Assembly (NCBI RefSeq): GCF_022344005.1
Contig: NZ_CP092190.1
Location: forward strand, 2,123,001 to 2,187,000
Length of the DNA: 64,000 nucleotides
Source: Deinococcus sp. KNUC1210
GTDB taxonomy: Bacteria > Deinococcota > Deinococci > Deinococcales > Deinococcaceae
Direction of reading: 5' to 3'
Below are positions 19,186 through 30,611 of this stretch, piece by piece; the first letter of the stretch is position 1, and every line of letters begins with the position of its first letter. The notes below the pieces were generated by a model. It ran no database searches, was not told where the DNA came from, and saw nothing but the letters and a program-made list of their open reading frames with translations. The position numbers and the translations under genes are program-made.

Positions 19186-19273
19186 AAGTGGGCGGGTAAG
19201 CCGCTCGAAAGCTGCGCTGACCCACCCACTTCCGTTGCCTCTCAGGGCTGCTCGCTGACAGCTGGCAGCCCTG
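19186..19273 (-). other. stem-loops in the spacer between binding-protein and permease genes
   Basis: Two hairpins are seen. AAGTGGGCGGGT/ACCCACCCACTT (19186-19197 with 19220-19231) has one mismatch. CAGGGCTG/CAGCCCTG (19243-19250 with 19266-19273) is perfect and lies 20 nt after the binding-protein stop. Such spacers commonly protect or partly terminate the binding-protein message so that it exceeds the permease messages; that role is inferred here. Confidence 0.5.
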
Positions 19274-19293
19274 TGCCGTTCAGTTGATCCGGC

Positions 19294-21021
<1,728 letters not shown>

Positions 21022-21327
21022 GCACTTCCTCCTGGAGAGTCCTGCTACTGATAAATCCTTCCCTTAGCGCCCCGCGCTATCGTCGGAATGCTGCTACAGG
21101 TGATCGGATGACCGATGATAGAGCAAACACCCGTTTGTTACATGATGGACCGTTCAGGGATCGGTGGGAAACATGAGCGGTCTATCTTGAGTTCTCATCT
21201 TAACGGGTTTTTGATTGAACATCTGAACATGAACGCTGTCCTAACACTGTCCTAACGTGCACAGACCCGGCAGCTGCACAGATGTCTGAAGCGCACAGGA
21301 CGTGCCCGGCTCCGTATACTGCCCGGC
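21022..21327. other. divergent intergenic region between the importer operon and ddl
   Basis: This 306-nt gap must contain promoters for both sides. On the plus strand TATACT (21315-21320) ends 7 nt before the ddl GTG, giving a leaderless message. On the minus strand only the strong ribosome site of the binding-protein gene is clear, and I cannot fix its -35/-10. No further gene is seen. Confidence 0.5.
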
Positions 21328-22347
21328 GTGAAGAAACGCATTCTGCTGCTGGCGGGTGGACAATCCGGTGAACACGAAGTCAGCTTGATGAGTGCCAGAA
21401 GTGTGCTGGCTGCTCTGCCACCCAGCAAATTCGAGGTGACGCCGCTGGTCGTCAGCCGTCAGGGACAGTGGCTGCCGCCCTCCGAGACGGCGCGGGCTCT
21501 GGAAAACGGACACGCCGAGAGTGGCGGTGAGAGTCTGCTGCGGCGGGTCGGCAGCGTCCAGGGCTACGACTTGGTGTTTCCGCTGCTGCACGGCCCCAAC
21601 GGCGAGGACGGCACCATCCAGGGGCTGCTGACACTGGCCGGGCTGCCGTTCGTGGGTTCCGGGGTGCTGGGGAGTGCGGCCAGCATGGACAAGGTGATGA
21701 CCAAACAGGTTCTGAGCAGCGCGGGCATTCCCCAGGTCGAGTACCGGCTGGCGACCCGGCGGCAGTGGCAGAGTACGCCCGACACGGTGCGCGACCTGGC
21801 CTCGGAATTGGGGCTGCCGCTGTTCGTCAAGCCTGCCAATCTGGGATCGAGCGTGGGCATCAGCAAGGTTCGCAGCGAGGCCGAACTCGACGCGGCGCTC
21901 GATCTGGCCTTCTCGCTCGACCGCCGCGTGATTCTGGAAGCCATGACGCCCGGCAAACCGCGTGAGCTGGAGGTGGGCATTCTGGGCAACGACGCCCCCA
22001 TCGCTTCCCCGGTGGGCGAACTGCGCTTCGACGCTGATTTCTACGACTACGCCACCAAGTACACTGAGGGCGAGGCCACCATGCACATTCCGGCGCAGGT
22101 GCCGCCCGAACTGGCTGAAGAGGTGCGCCGGTACGCCCTGACCGCCTTCCAGGTGCTCGACTGTGCCGGACTGGCCCGCATCGATTTCTTCTATGTCGAG
22201 AGCACCGGACAGCTCTATCTGAACGAGGTCAACACCATGCCGGGGTTCACGACCACCAGCATGTACCCCAAGCTCTGGGAAGCGGCAGGCCTGAGTTACG
22301 CCGAACTGGTCACGCGCCTGATCGAACTGGGACTTGAAGAGCGCTAG
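21328..22347 (+). CDS. ddl: D-alanine--D-alanine ligase
   Basis: This cytoplasmic ATP-grasp enzyme makes the D-Ala-D-Ala dipeptide for peptidoglycan. The 339 residues open with [22 protein letters not shown], the Ddl N-terminal signature. [17 protein letters not shown] (ATP-grasp) and the metal-binding [25 protein letters not shown] region are both intact. The GTG start is chosen because TATACT ends 7 nt before it. The gene stands alone between its promoter and a terminator. Confidence 0.95.
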   Translation: MKKRILLLAGGQSGEHEVSLMSARSVLAALPPSKFEVTPLVVSRQGQWLPPSETARALENGHAESGGESLLRRVGSVQGYDLVFPLLHGPNGEDGTIQGLLTLAGLPFVGSGVLGSAASMDKVMTKQVLSSAGIPQVEYRLATRRQWQSTPDTVRDLASELGLPLFVKPANLGSSVGISKVRSEAELDAALDLAFSLDRRVILEAMTPGKPRELEVGILGNDAPIASPVGELRFDADFYDYATKYTEGEATMHIPAQVPPELAEEVRRYALTAFQVLDCAGLARIDFFYVESTGQLYLNEVNTMPGFTTTSMYPKLWEAAGLSYAELVTRLIELGLEER

Positions 22348-22369
22348 AGCGCAGGCACACACAACAGCA

Positions 22370-22408
22370 GAAGCAGGCCCTTTCCAGGATGACTGGGGGG
22401 CCTGCTTC
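22370..22408 (+). terminator. ddl terminator
   Basis: GAAGCAGGCCC (22370-22380) and GGGCCTGCTTC (22398-22408) form a perfect 11-bp stem 23 nt after the ddl stop. The gene on the far side is convergent, so it may act both ways. Confidence 0.75.
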
Positions 22409-22468
22409 GGTTAGATGGAGACTGGTGACGGGAGCGAAGGGAAATTTTACTTTTCGCCCCGGCTCTCT

Positions 22469-22705
22469 TCAGAGCCCGAAGTGGGCGCGGTTCTTGACGA
22501 TATAGTCCTGCTCTCCGGCGGGCACGTCTTCTTCGGGGAAGATGGCGCTGACCGGGCAGGCAGGCACGCACGCTCCGCAGTCGATGCACTCGTCTGGGTG
22601 GATCAGGAACATTTCACCGGCGTCGTAGATGCACTCCACCGGGCAAACCTCGGTGCAGGCCTGGTCTTTGGTTCCGATGCAGGGGCTGGTAATCACATGG
22701 GGCAT
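22469..22705 (-). CDS. fdxA: 7Fe ferredoxin ([3Fe-4S][4Fe-4S])
   Basis: This 78-residue electron carrier opens MPHVITSPCIGTKDQACTEV and closely resembles the Thermus-type 7Fe ferredoxin. C9, C17 and C21 (C-x7-C-x3-CP) fit a [3Fe-4S] site. The CIDCGACVPACP segment with the remaining Cys supplies the [4Fe-4S] cluster. The ATG at 22705 matches the family N-terminus; a CATAAT hexamer 9 nt upstream and a purine-rich GGGGGAAG lie before it. It is the last gene of a minus-strand series. Confidence 0.93.
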   Translation of the reverse strand: MPHVITSPCIGTKDQACTEVCPVECIYDAGEMFLIHPDECIDCGACVPACPVSAIFPEEDVPAGEQDYIVKNRAHFGL

Positions 22706-22811
22706 ACTTCCCCCATTATGCAGACCCGGCCCGCAATAACAAGGGCAAAGGCCACGCGCCGGGTTCCGAAGGGCACGTTCCGAGGGCGCTGCCGTGCGCC
22801 TGGCAGATCGC

Positions 22812-23627
22812 TCAGGGCTGCGCCAGGCTGCGCTCTGCCAGTTCCAGATCGCCCGGCTTGTCGATGTCGGTCCCCACGGCGGCATGCGGCGTCACCAGCG
22901 CACGCGCCGACACCCCCAGGATGCTGCTGACCCGCTCCTGAAGCTGCTGAATGCTCAGCTGTCCGGTCAGCAGGCGCAGCAGCACGCCCACCCCGATCAG
23001 CGACGCCAGCTTGAGCGGCTGTTTGCGGGCTGCCAGCACAGCCTTCAGGCGCGGCAGAAAGCGCGGCACGAGCGCGGCATCGAGTAAAAACAGATTGCCT
23101 CCGGTAAAGGTGCCGTCTTTCAGGCGGGCATAGGTGCGCTTCACGCCGGGATACGTGCGCTCGCAGTCCTCGCGCCGAACGACGGGATAGATCAGGCCCG
23201 CATCGGGCGCGGCCCGGAGCACGTCGGAAAGCTGCGCCGCCGTCAGCATCGGGATATCCGCCGTGATGACCAGGACGCGCTGTTCCGGCTGCTGCATCAG
23301 GCCCAGCGCCGCCACGCCGACTTCCAGATTGCCGATCAGGGTGCCGTGATCGGTGACGCGCACATCGACCAAGGCCTCACCGCCCGGCGGGACCGGCCCT
23401 ACATAGGCGACGCGCCCGATATCGGGGCAGGCCCGCAGCGTCTTCAGCACATACAGCGCCATCGGCTGTCCGTGAATGGCGATCAGCGGCTTGACCGCCG
23501 CGCCGTGTGCCGCCGCAAAAGGATCGCCGGGATCGCCGCCGCCCAGCACCACCGCGTTCCAGCGCCGTGCTGCGGAAGTCGGACCAGCCGACAGGGGAGC
23601 CTGTGCGCTCTGAGAAAAGGCAATCAT
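22812..23627 (-). CDS. MobA-like NTP transferase family protein
   Basis: The 271-residue protein has a nucleotidyltransferase fold: [32 protein letters not shown] near residues 25-56 resembles the sugar-nucleotide or MobA-like loop, although the usual G-G-x-G-x-R is altered. [11 protein letters not shown] supplies the metal-binding Asp. A helical C-terminal third ([21 protein letters not shown]) is unlike molybdopterin guanylyltransferase. The start is set by TAGTCT (23635-23640) ending 7 nt upstream. The substrate is unknown. Confidence 0.75.
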   Translation of the reverse strand: MIAFSQSAQAPLSAGPTSAARRWNAVVLGGGDPGDPFAAAHGAAVKPLIAIHGQPMALYVLKTLRACPDIGRVAYVGPVPPGGEALVDVRVTDHGTLIGNLEVGVAALGLMQQPEQRVLVITADIPMLTAAQLSDVLRAAPDAGLIYPVVRREDCERTYPGVKRTYARLKDGTFTGGNLFLLDAALVPRFLPRLKAVLAARKQPLKLASLIGVGVLLRLLTGQLSIQQLQERVSSILGVSARALVTPHAAVGTDIDKPGDLELAERSLAQP

Positions 23628-23691
23628 GGGAGGCAGACTAGCAACCCGCAGGCCCGGACACCTGAAGAGCCCAGAACGACAGACGTGCGTG

Positions 23692-24774
23692 CTACTTCAG
23701 CGGCGACTGCTGGTATACCTCGACGAAGCGGCGTAACATCCCCAGACCCACTTCCAGGCTGTCGTGCTGCACCCATTCGTCTTCTCGGTGGGCGTTTCCG
23801 CCCCGGTACACGCCCAGGGCAATGGCCGGAACGCCGTGCGGCACGGCTGCGTTGGCATCTGTGCTGCTGGCGGCGGTTCGCAGTTCGATGCCCGACGGCT
23901 GGGCAGCGCGGCGGGCCAGCGTCAAGACCTCGTCGCTTCTCAGATCGCCGCCGGGCCGGTCGCCCACCAGTTTGAGCTGGACGCTCACGCCCGCCTGCCG
24001 GGCCGCGCCCTCGACGGCGTGACGGGCGCGGGTGTCGAGGTTCGCCAGATGTGCGGCGTCGAGCGATCTCAGGTCGAGCAGCAGTTCGGCGGTTCCGGCG
24101 ATGCTGTTCACGCTGGTGCCGCCCTCGGCCAGTCCCACATTCAGCGTGGTGCGCGGGTGGGCAGGTAGCGGCAGGCTGTACAGCGAGGTGATCGCCAGCC
24201 CCAGTGCATGCAGGGCGCTCGGAGCCTGATCGCCCCAGGAATGCCCGCCCGGCCCGGTAAACAGGGCGCGGTATCGCCGGACTCCCACGGCCCGCGTGAC
24301 CGCGATGCCCAGATAGCCGTCGATGGCGACAAAGGCCGCCAGTTCGGGAGCGTGCTGCGCCAGCAGGTGCTTGGCCCCGATCAGGTCGCCTAGTCCTTCT
24401 TCGCCCACGTTGGCGGCCACCCACAGCGGGCGGCGCAGCCGGGAGGTATCCAGGCCGCGCAGAAAGGCCGTCATGATCGCCAGACTGGCGCTGTTGTCGC
24501 CCACCCCAGGCCCTACCAGCCGGTTGCCTTGCAGGCTGACCGTCACATCGGTGTCTGAGGAAAACACGGTGTCGAGGTGAGCGGCCAGCATCAGGGCGCG
24601 GCCCGTGGGAGGGCCGAGACGGGCGATCACGTTGCCCGCGCCGTCGATGGTGGCGGCATGTCCGGCTTCCTGCCACAGCGACGCCAGCAGACGCGCCCGC
24701 GCTTCCTCCTTGAAGGTGGGCGCGGGCGTCTGGGCAATGCGAATCAGCAGGGCGGCAAGGTCTTCAGCGGGCAC
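23692..24774 (-). CDS. M20-family metallopeptidase / deacylase
   Basis: This two-domain zinc hydrolase of 360 residues includes LAAHLDTVF (first metal His/Asp), [14 protein letters not shown] (bridging Asp), VGEEGLGDL (catalytic and metal Glu) and a dimerisation insert with GPGGHSWG. The ending [31 protein letters not shown] carries the last metal His. The GTG at 24774 is preferred because TACACT (24782-24787) ends 7 nt upstream; a longer reading from an ATG at 24825 would run through this hexamer. An aminopeptidase or aminoacylase role is likely; the substrate is not determined. Confidence 0.85.
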   Translation of the reverse strand: MPAEDLAALLIRIAQTPAPTFKEEARARLLASLWQEAGHAATIDGAGNVIARLGPPTGRALMLAAHLDTVFSSDTDVTVSLQGNRLVGPGVGDNSASLAIMTAFLRGLDTSRLRRPLWVAANVGEEGLGDLIGAKHLLAQHAPELAAFVAIDGYLGIAVTRAVGVRRYRALFTGPGGHSWGDQAPSALHALGLAITSLYSLPLPAHPRTTLNVGLAEGGTSVNSIAGTAELLLDLRSLDAAHLANLDTRARHAVEGAARQAGVSVQLKLVGDRPGGDLRSDEVLTLARRAAQPSGIELRTAASSTDANAAVPHGVPAIALGVYRGGNAHREDEWVQHDSLEVGLGMLRRFVEVYQQSPLK

Positions 24775-24896
24775 GCGGCTTAGTGTAGCGCTGCCGTTCT
24801 TCCAGAACTGCCCTGTGCTTTTCAAAGGGTGCTGTGACTACTCAGAACGGGCTTTGAAAGGGTGAAGAGGCCCTTCGGACCTGAGTTTCCGGCAGG

Positions 24897-25319
24897 TCAG
24901 TGGCGCAGCAGGCGACTGCCGATAATACCGGCGAGTCCGACCAGACCGGCCTTGACGAGCGGACTGCTGAGCATGCCGCCCTGGGCGAACGCGGCCTCCA
25001 GCGGGCTCTGGCCGTTGGCGGTCGCCGGAGCCTGGGCGCTCTTGGTGTAGGCATCGACCAGATCGTGGTCGTTGTTCGGGTCCACCGACGTCACAGGCGT
25101 GGCCGGACTCTGGACCAGTGCGGTTCCGATGGCGCTCTTCTGATCGGGCGAGAGCTGCCCGAAATAGTCGTGCATCATCTGCGTGCGCTCTTCCGGGGAG
25201 GCGTTCTGGAGGTACTGCTGCACGTAGGCGGCAGCCTCCTGAGGGCTGACCTTGCCGTCTCCGTCGGTGTCCTGGGCGCTCGCCATCTTGGCATGAAGAT
25301 CGTTGTTTTCGAAGAACAT
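24897..25319 (-). CDS. EF-hand protein of unknown function (140 aa)
   Basis: A single canonical calcium loop DTDGDGKVSPQE (residues 17-28) lies near the N-terminus, followed by a second helical segment. The C-terminus is Gly/Ala-rich and hydrophobic (VKAGLVGLAGIIGSRLL) and could be a membrane anchor or tail. There is no signal peptide. AGGAGG 7 nt before the ATG fixes the start. It is divergent from the histidine kinase and upstream of the M20 gene. Confidence 0.75.
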   Translation of the reverse strand: MFFENNDLHAKMASAQDTDGDGKVSPQEAAAYVQQYLQNASPEERTQMMHDYFGQLSPDQKSAIGTALVQSPATPVTSVDPNNDHDLVDAYTKSAQAPATANGQSPLEAAFAQGGMLSSPLVKAGLVGLAGIIGSRLLRH

Positions 25320-25487
25320 GTTGAAACCTCCTGTTGGGGATGAGCTGTCTTCAGCTTAGCGGGGCATATACGGAACGCATGAGGGCCACATTCAGGCGCG
25401 TTGATGCCAGCCCGGCGAAGCAAACGGATGAATCTTCTGAAGATCGTATGAGTTCTGTCATACCCCCCTACCTATACTCCCCACAGC

Positions 25488-26741
25488 ATGAAGGAGCAGC
25501 CACAGAGCCGGGTTGACGACGCCAGTCGAACGCCTTCCAGTCAGGCCCGTTACCGGGGCGGCTGGAACACCCTGCGGTTCCAGTTCACACTGGTGATCTT
25601 TCTGCTGGCTTTTCTGCCCAATGCCGTCCTGACCCTGATCTCGGGACAGCGGGGCGACCTGATCGGGATCGCGGGGCTGTCGCTGGCGCTGTGGCTGAGC
25701 GCGGTGGCAATTCTGAGTGCCCTGATCGGCTGGGTGCTGAGCGGGGCGCTGCTCAAACCGCTCAGCCGACTGACCGGCGAACTGGGAAGCGGCGAGATGC
25801 AGATTCAGGACGGGCATGGCCTGAACGACGATCCGCAGGAAGTCCGGGCACTCCGGGACGCGTTCGGGGGCCTGCTGCGCCGCCTGCTGACCGAACAGGA
25901 ACGTCGCGGCGCTTTTATGGCAACGCTGGTTCACGACCTCAAGACGCCCCTGATCGCCACCGGACACCTGATTCATGCGCTGTCAGACCGCTCGCTGCCT
26001 CAGGGGGAGCGCGAGATGTTCAGTCATCATCTGCTGACCGAGAATACCCGGCTGCTGGGGCTGGTACAGCAGATGGCCGACGCACACCGCTTCGAGCGCG
26101 ACGAGGTGCGCCTCACCCTGTGTCCGACCGACCTGCGGGCGCTGCTGGACGCCGCCGCGATCCGTGAACGCAGCCGCGCCGCCGGGAAGGGCGTTGCGCT
26201 GACGGTCAGTGGCAACGGGCAGGCTGAGGTCGATCCCGCCGTGCTGGAACGCGCCATCGGCAACCTGATCGATAACGCGCTGCGGTACGCCCGCTCGTCC
26301 ATCGAACTGCGGGTTACGTCCACGGGGCTTCAGGTGCGCGACGACGGTCCCGGTCTGCCCGAGCAGCTGACGCTTCAGAGTCTGGCGCAGCCGTTCAACG
26401 CCCAGCCGGTCGAAATTGCCGGACAGCGGTATACCGCCGGAACAGCTGGTCTGGGCCTGTACATCGTCCGGCGAATCGTCGAGGCACACGGCGGCGAGCT
26501 GCGCTACAGCCGTGAGTTCGGGCCAGCCGGTCTGCCACAGACCGTGATGGAACTCGTCCTGCCCGCCGATTTTCAGCCGTCCGACCTCCCGGTCGCTTCC
26601 CCAGATTCGCTCCATCCGTCGTCTGGTGAGCCTGTTCAGCCCGACTCTTCCGCTCCTCAGCAAGGTCTTTCGTCTACGTCCGTGCTGTTTTCGTTCTCTT
26701 CCATTCGCCAGTTCGCTGCATCCCAGGAGGTACATCCGTGA
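25488..26741 (+). CDS. membrane sensor histidine kinase
   Basis: The 417-residue kinase has two membrane segments (about 32-52 and 57-88) with almost no periplasmic loop, then a HAMP-like linker. HisKA has the phospho-acceptor H149 in VHDLKTP. The ATPase has IGNLIDNALRYA (N box), RDDGPGL (G1) and GTAGLGLYIVRRIVEAHGG (G2). The tiny extracellular loop suggests it senses the membrane or an intracellular cue. TATACT lies 9 nt upstream of the ATG. Its TGA overlaps the regulator's GTG (GTGA), so the pair is coupled. Confidence 0.9.
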   Translation: MKEQPQSRVDDASRTPSSQARYRGGWNTLRFQFTLVIFLLAFLPNAVLTLISGQRGDLIGIAGLSLALWLSAVAILSALIGWVLSGALLKPLSRLTGELGSGEMQIQDGHGLNDDPQEVRALRDAFGGLLRRLLTEQERRGAFMATLVHDLKTPLIATGHLIHALSDRSLPQGEREMFSHHLLTENTRLLGLVQQMADAHRFERDEVRLTLCPTDLRALLDAAAIRERSRAAGKGVALTVSGNGQAEVDPAVLERAIGNLIDNALRYARSSIELRVTSTGLQVRDDGPGLPEQLTLQSLAQPFNAQPVEIAGQRYTAGTAGLGLYIVRRIVEAHGGELRYSREFGPAGLPQTVMELVLPADFQPSDLPVASPDSLHPSSGEPVQPDSSAPQQGLSSTSVLFSFSSIRQFAASQEVHP

Positions 26742-27321
26742 AACTAGTCATTGCCGACGATCACCCGCTGTTCTTGATGGGCCTGGGTTACGCTCTGCGC
26801 GACCAGGGATTCGAGGTGCTGGCGCAGGCCAGCGACGGCCTCTCGGCGCTGAGCGCCTGCCTGAAGTACACCCCCGACGCCGCCCTGCTCGATGTCAAGA
26901 TGCCCGGCATGACCGGCATCGAGGTCTGTGCACGGCTGAAGCGTGACGCCCCGCAGGTGGTCAGCATTTTGATCACCACTTTTTCCGAACCGGCCATCGT
27001 GCAGGCGGCCCGCGACGCCGGGGCCAGAGGTTACGTGAGCAAAGAAACTCCCCCGACGAACTCGCCCGCCAGCTCCGCGACATCGTGGCGCGGCCCGACA
27101 TCAACCGGCTGCCTCAGGTCAATGTGCCGCGCCTGACCCCACGTGAAACCGACGTGCTGCCGCTGCTGGCCCAGGGCTACAGCAACAAGGAGATCGCCCG
27201 CAGCCTGGGCGTCAGCCCCGACACCATCAAAGACCATCTGGCACGGCTGTACACCAAGCTCGATGCCGGTGACCGGACCCAGGCTGTTAGCCGGGCACGC
27301 ACGCTGGGCCTGATCGCCTGA
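26738..27321 (+). CDS. NarL/LuxR-type response regulator, frameshifted in this sequence
   Basis: The receiver domain (KLVIADDHPLFLMGLGYAL; phospho-Asp in ALLDVKMPGMTG; TTFSEPA; YVSKET) reads from a GTG at 26738 behind AGGAGG and overlaps the kinase stop. It loses frame at the C5 run 27050-27054. One extra C restores ETPPDELARQLRDIVARP and joins it to the LuxR helix-turn-helix (LTPRETDVLPLLAQGYSNKEIARSLGVSPDTIKDHLARLYTKL). About 194 aa result. The corrected product is a standard partner for the overlapping kinase. Confidence 0.88.
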
Positions 27322-27376
27322 ACCCAGCGCCCCCCACAGGGCAGGCTCAGAAGGGCCGCTTCTTCGGCAGGAGAAT

Positions 27377-27406
27377 ACAGAGCGCTGGCACCGGCTGGCG
27401 CTCTGT
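27377..27406. terminator. bidirectional terminator
   Basis: ACAGAGCGC (27377-27385) pairs with GCGCTCTGT (27398-27406). It lies between the convergent response-regulator and lipoprotein genes. Confidence 0.65.
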
Positions 27407-27412
27407 TGCTGT

Positions 27413-27895
27413 CTATTTCTTGATCGGTGTGCCGGTCAGATCGGCGCACAGCGGCAGGCTGCCGAGTGTCTGGGTGCCGTCGGTGTTCGTCACCACTTCC
27501 TGCACGGCCAGAAAGGTGGCCCCCGCCTGCGTGGTGGTCAGCGCCTTGAAGGTCAGGCTCCCCGAGGCGTCGCTGGTGGCGGCCAGCATACTGCCCAGGG
27601 TCGGCCCGTTGGAAGCGCAGACGCCGCCGCTCAGGTCGGTGCCGGAAGCGTGGTAGGTGACGGCGTACAGCGTGCTGGGTTTGAGTTTGCTGGCGACCAG
27701 TACGGTGCCAGTATCGCCCGTGCTCAGCGGCGTGATGGTGGCGGTGCCGCTCGCCCCGCTGTAGGTGGTATCCGAGGGCAGCAGGTTGGTGAGGGCGTAG
27801 GTACGGGCGCTGCCGGTCACGTTGGCCTGATTGCAGGCGGCCAGGGCGCAGGCGAGTAGGGGCAGCAGGGCACGCTTCAGAGGAAAACTGTTCAT
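27413..27895 (-). CDS. putative lipoprotein (160 aa)
   Basis: The ATG at 27895 is followed by a type II signal peptide, MNSFPLKRALLPLLACALAAC, with the lipobox LAAC placing the lipidated Cys at residue 21. The mature part is Thr/Ser/Gly-rich beta-type sequence with three more Cys residues. No family is recognised. It is probably anchored in the cell envelope. Confidence 0.7.
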   Translation of the reverse strand: MNSFPLKRALLPLLACALAACNQANVTGSARTYALTNLLPSDTTYSGASGTATITPLSTGDTGTVLVASKLKPSTLYAVTYHASGTDLSGGVCASNGPTLGSMLAATSDASGSLTFKALTTTQAGATFLAVQEVVTNTDGTQTLGSLPLCADLTGTPIKK

Positions 27896-27975
27896 GGCTG
27901 CCTTATGCTGCGCTCCTGCTCGCCGGAATGGAAGCTGCCGCCCGTGTGCGACTCCTGCTGGCCTACACTGGCGGC

Positions 27976-28029
27976 ATGGTTCACCTTCGCAGTGGGGAAG
28001 AGGGAAACAGGGCAGGCGGGCGGGCATGA
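27976..28029 (+). CDS. predicted leaderless 17-codon upstream ORF
   Basis: TACACT (27964-27969) ends 6 nt before an ATG that opens a 17-residue frame (MVHLRSGEEGNRAGGRA). Its TGA overlaps the ATG of the next gene as ATGA. The next gene has no clear ribosome site of its own, so reinitiation from this frame would explain its translation. A one-base indel that hides an N-terminal extension of the next gene is the alternative. Confidence 0.45.
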   Translation: MVHLRSGEEGNRAGGRA

Positions 28030-28328
28030 AGGTGCGCTTTGCCGGGCGAACGGTGCGCGTGCGGATCGACGATCTGGAGGCCGACATGCTGCTGCTCGGA
28101 AAGCCGCTGGAACTGAGGCTCGACTGGCCCGGCGGCGGCTGGTCGCTGCGGCTGGAACCTCAGCAGTCGGGCGTGCAGGCGGCGGGCGGCGGAGCGCTGG
28201 TGGTGGGCCTCGCGGACTCCCTGAAGACGCTGCTCGACCCGCTTCAGGAGGGGGTGTCGCTGGAAGCGTTCGGCGGCGATCTGCACTTCAGGATCGAGAA
28301 GGACTTCAGGCCGGAACATCTGGTCTAG
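28026..28328 (+). CDS. conserved-looking hypothetical protein (100 aa)
   Basis: The small soluble protein (MKVRFAGRTVRVRIDDLEA...) has alternating beta-strand character, a LDWPGGGWSLRLEP turn and a helical ADSLKTLLDPL segment. No family is recognised and there is no signal peptide or membrane segment. The start overlaps the upstream micro-ORF stop. It is convergent with dprA. Confidence 0.6.
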   Translation: MKVRFAGRTVRVRIDDLEADMLLLGKPLELRLDWPGGGWSLRLEPQQSGVQAAGGGALVVGLADSLKTLLDPLQEGVSLEAFGGDLHFRIEKDFRPEHLV

Positions 28329-28357
28329 GCAGTAAAACCGGGCCGTCTGTACCTTCT

Positions 28358-29455
28358 TCAGCGCCGTCTGTATCGCCCGGCCTGTTCGTCGATGTGCCCG
28401 CCGAGTGTCAGCATCATCAGGGCGACCTGAAGCTGGGCGTGGGTCAGTCCCGACTGTGCCTGCAGGTCGTCGAGGGTGGCGGGCTGGGCCAGCAGTTCCC
28501 AGAGCCGCTGCTGCTCAGGCGGCAGATCGGGCAGCGGGGCCGCGCCGGGGCCGTTCCAGCCGAATTCGTTCAGGATGTCCTGGGCGGTTTCGGTCAGCAC
28601 GCCGCCCTCGCGCAGCAGACGGTGTGGCCCCTGCGACAGCGGGTCGCCTGCCCGCCCCGGCACCGCGAACACCGTGCGCCCACATTCCAGTGCGTGCGTG
28701 GCTGTGATCATGGCCCCGGATCTGAATTCGCCCTCCACGACCAGGGTGCCCGCGCTCAGGGCGGCGATCAGCCGATTTCGTTGCGGAAAGTTGTGGGCGG
28801 CGGGGCTGGTGCCCAGCGGATATTCGCTGATGACCACCATGCGGCGTGACAGTCCTTCGTTCTCGGGCGGATACATCTGATCGAGGCCGCTGCCCAGAAT
28901 GCCGATGCTGACGCCACCCGCATTGACCGTTGCCGCGTGCGCCGCCGTGTCGATACCGCGTGCCAGCCCCGACACCACCGTCACGCCCGCCCGCGTCAGA
29001 TCGGTGCTGATCTGGCCGGTCAGGTGCAGCGCGTGGCTGCTGGCCTTTCGCGTACCGACCACCCCGATGGCACGCGGAACCGCCGCGAGGGGCGGCAACT
29101 CGCCGCTCACCCAGATCACGGCGGGCGGGTCGCTCAGGCTTTCGAGCGCCTCCGGATAGCCCTCCAGCCCGCGCCCCAGCAGCGTGGCTCCGTACTCGGC
29201 GGCCCGCTCGATCTCCTGCGCCGCCCTGCTCGCCGGGGTCGCCGTGCCGATGGCCTGGAGCGCCTTCACGTCCAGCCCCGGCACCCCGCGCAGTTGCGGC
29301 AGCGGCGTGGTCAGCACTGCCTGGGCCGAGCCGCAGAAGGTCCGGAGAGCCTCGACCCGGCGCGGCCCCAGCCCAGGTGTGAAGCGCAGCGTCAGCAGGG
29401 CGAGCAGTTCGGGGTCGGCATGAACGGAAGAAGACGGCGTGGAAGGAACGGTCAC
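28358..29455 (-). CDS. dprA: DNA processing protein DprA
   Basis: DprA binds incoming single-stranded DNA and loads RecA during natural transformation. The 365-residue protein has an N-terminal helix-hairpin-helix/SAM-like region ([15 protein letters not shown]). The Rossmann-like core follows: GVVGTRKAS near 131, [24 protein letters not shown] and [24 protein letters not shown]. The C-terminal winged helix is about residues 310-365. The GTG at 29455 is set by TAGCCT (29462-29467) ending 6 nt upstream. It implies natural competence. Confidence 0.95.
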   Translation of the reverse strand: MTVPSTPSSSVHADPELLALLTLRFTPGLGPRRVEALRTFCGSAQAVLTTPLPQLRGVPGLDVKALQAIGTATPASRAAQEIERAAEYGATLLGRGLEGYPEALESLSDPPAVIWVSGELPPLAAVPRAIGVVGTRKASSHALHLTGQISTDLTRAGVTVVSGLARGIDTAAHAATVNAGGVSIGILGSGLDQMYPPENEGLSRRMVVISEYPLGTSPAAHNFPQRNRLIAALSAGTLVVEGEFRSGAMITATHALECGRTVFAVPGRAGDPLSQGPHRLLREGGVLTETAQDILNEFGWNGPGAAPLPDLPPEQQRLWELLAQPATLDDLQAQSGLTHAQLQVALMMLTLGGHIDEQAGRYRRR

Positions 29456-29464
29456 GCCTTCAGG

Positions 29465-30523
29465 CTAGCGGAGGGGTGGAGACGGTGGAGCCACAGATGT
29501 AGGTGCATCGGTGCTGGGGGCCGACGCGCCGGGTGCCCAGCCGAAGACCGAGACGTTCGGGTAGCCCAGACGGTGCAGCAGCTCCACCTGCTCCTGAAGC
29601 GCCGGTTTGCCCGCGCCCACCTGAATGCCCGGCCAGATGTTCGGACCGGGAGAAAATCGCAGCGGAATCAGGGTATACAGCAGCGGCAGGGGGTAATACA
29701 GCATCGGCATGGCGGCGTCCAGGCCGGGCCACTCGCGCCAGTTCTGCAGGGCGTCGGTTCCGCCGTAGACAGCGGCGCTGACCATGCCCTGCCCGCCTGC
29801 TGCGCGGTAGCTGGCAATCAGACGGGTTGCCAGCCCGGTAATCAGGCCCTGACGGTACTTGGCCCAGCTGGCCCGCGCCTCGGTGAATTCGCCGCTGTTG
29901 TCGCTGCTGGGAAAGGTGCGCGGATCAAGGCCGGTCTGCGCCCTGAACCCTTCCAGCGCCGCCGGATGGTAGCCGAAGTCGGCCTCTCTGGGGTAACGCA
30001 GGTAGTCGAGGTGCAGGCCGACCTGTGGATACAGGCGGCCCAGTTCGGCGGTCAGGGCGCTCAGCACCGTGTTGACCTGCGGGTCGGCGGGATCGACAAA
30101 GCCCAGGTTGCTGAGTTGCAGGCTGGTCTTGCCCTCGCGGCTGAGGGTGGCCTCGCTGTCCTTCCAGAGCGGCGTGACCGGAATGCCGAAGCTGTTGGCC
30201 GGTCGCCAGTACAGCGTTTCGAACCAGACGTTCAGGTTCAGGCCCTCGCGCTGCGCTGCGGTATTCGCCACTGCCAGCGCGTCGTAACCGAGTTTGGAGG
30301 GGGCCACCGCCGAAGTCCAGATGGCCCGCCCATGATAGAAGCCCTCCAGCAGCACATCGGTAAATCCGGCGCGTTTGGCGGCACTCAGGGTGGCGTCAAG
30401 CGCCTGGGCCGTGGCCGGGGGCCTCAGCCACAGTGCCAGCCTGGAGGTGGGGGCAGCGGGCTGGGCCAGCGAACTTCCGAACAGGGAAAGCGTCAGAGAC
30501 GAGAGGAGAGCCAGCGGGCGCAT
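29465..30523 (-). CDS. secreted glycosyl-hydrolase-like protein (GHL10/DUF187 type)
   Basis: The 352-residue exported protein has a signal peptide ending at SSLAQ and then a TIM-barrel-like order typical of the GHL10 family: LALWLRPPATAQALDATLSAAKRAGFTDV, LNVWFETLYW, DYLRYPREADFGY and a late MPMLYYPLP strand. A Ser/Pro/Thr tail closes it. TATCCT ends 6 nt before the ATG, so it is probably leaderless. Activity on an envelope or exogenous glycan is inferred from the family only. Confidence 0.78.
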   Translation of the reverse strand: MRPLALLSSLTLSLFGSSLAQPAAPTSRLALWLRPPATAQALDATLSAAKRAGFTDVLLEGFYHGRAIWTSAVAPSKLGYDALAVANTAAQREGLNLNVWFETLYWRPANSFGIPVTPLWKDSEATLSREGKTSLQLSNLGFVDPADPQVNTVLSALTAELGRLYPQVGLHLDYLRYPREADFGYHPAALEGFRAQTGLDPRTFPSSDNSGEFTEARASWAKYRQGLITGLATRLIASYRAAGGQGMVSAAVYGGTDALQNWREWPGLDAAMPMLYYPLPLLYTLIPLRFSPGPNIWPGIQVGAGKPALQEQVELLHRLGYPNVSVFGWAPGASAPSTDAPTSVAPPSPPLR

Positions 30524-30594
30524 GTGTTCAGGATAGAGACGCCAGATGAGCGCGGGTTTGAGAGACGGTCAGGCCCTGATCAGCAGCGTTCTGG

Positions 30595-30600
30595 TATACT
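30595..30600 (+). promoter_or_regulatory. tmRNA -10 element
   Basis: TATACT lies 11 nt upstream of the mature tmRNA 5-prime end. No good -35 is visible at 16-18 nt spacing. Confidence 0.6.
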
Positions 30601-30611
30601 GGAGGGCGTCT

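Noticed and set aside
24818..24861. CTTTTCAAAG/CTTTGAAAGG inverted repeat near the M20 start as a regulatory hairpin
   Set aside because: It has a 24-nt loop and lies upstream of the mapped -10 with no conserved counterpart to judge by.
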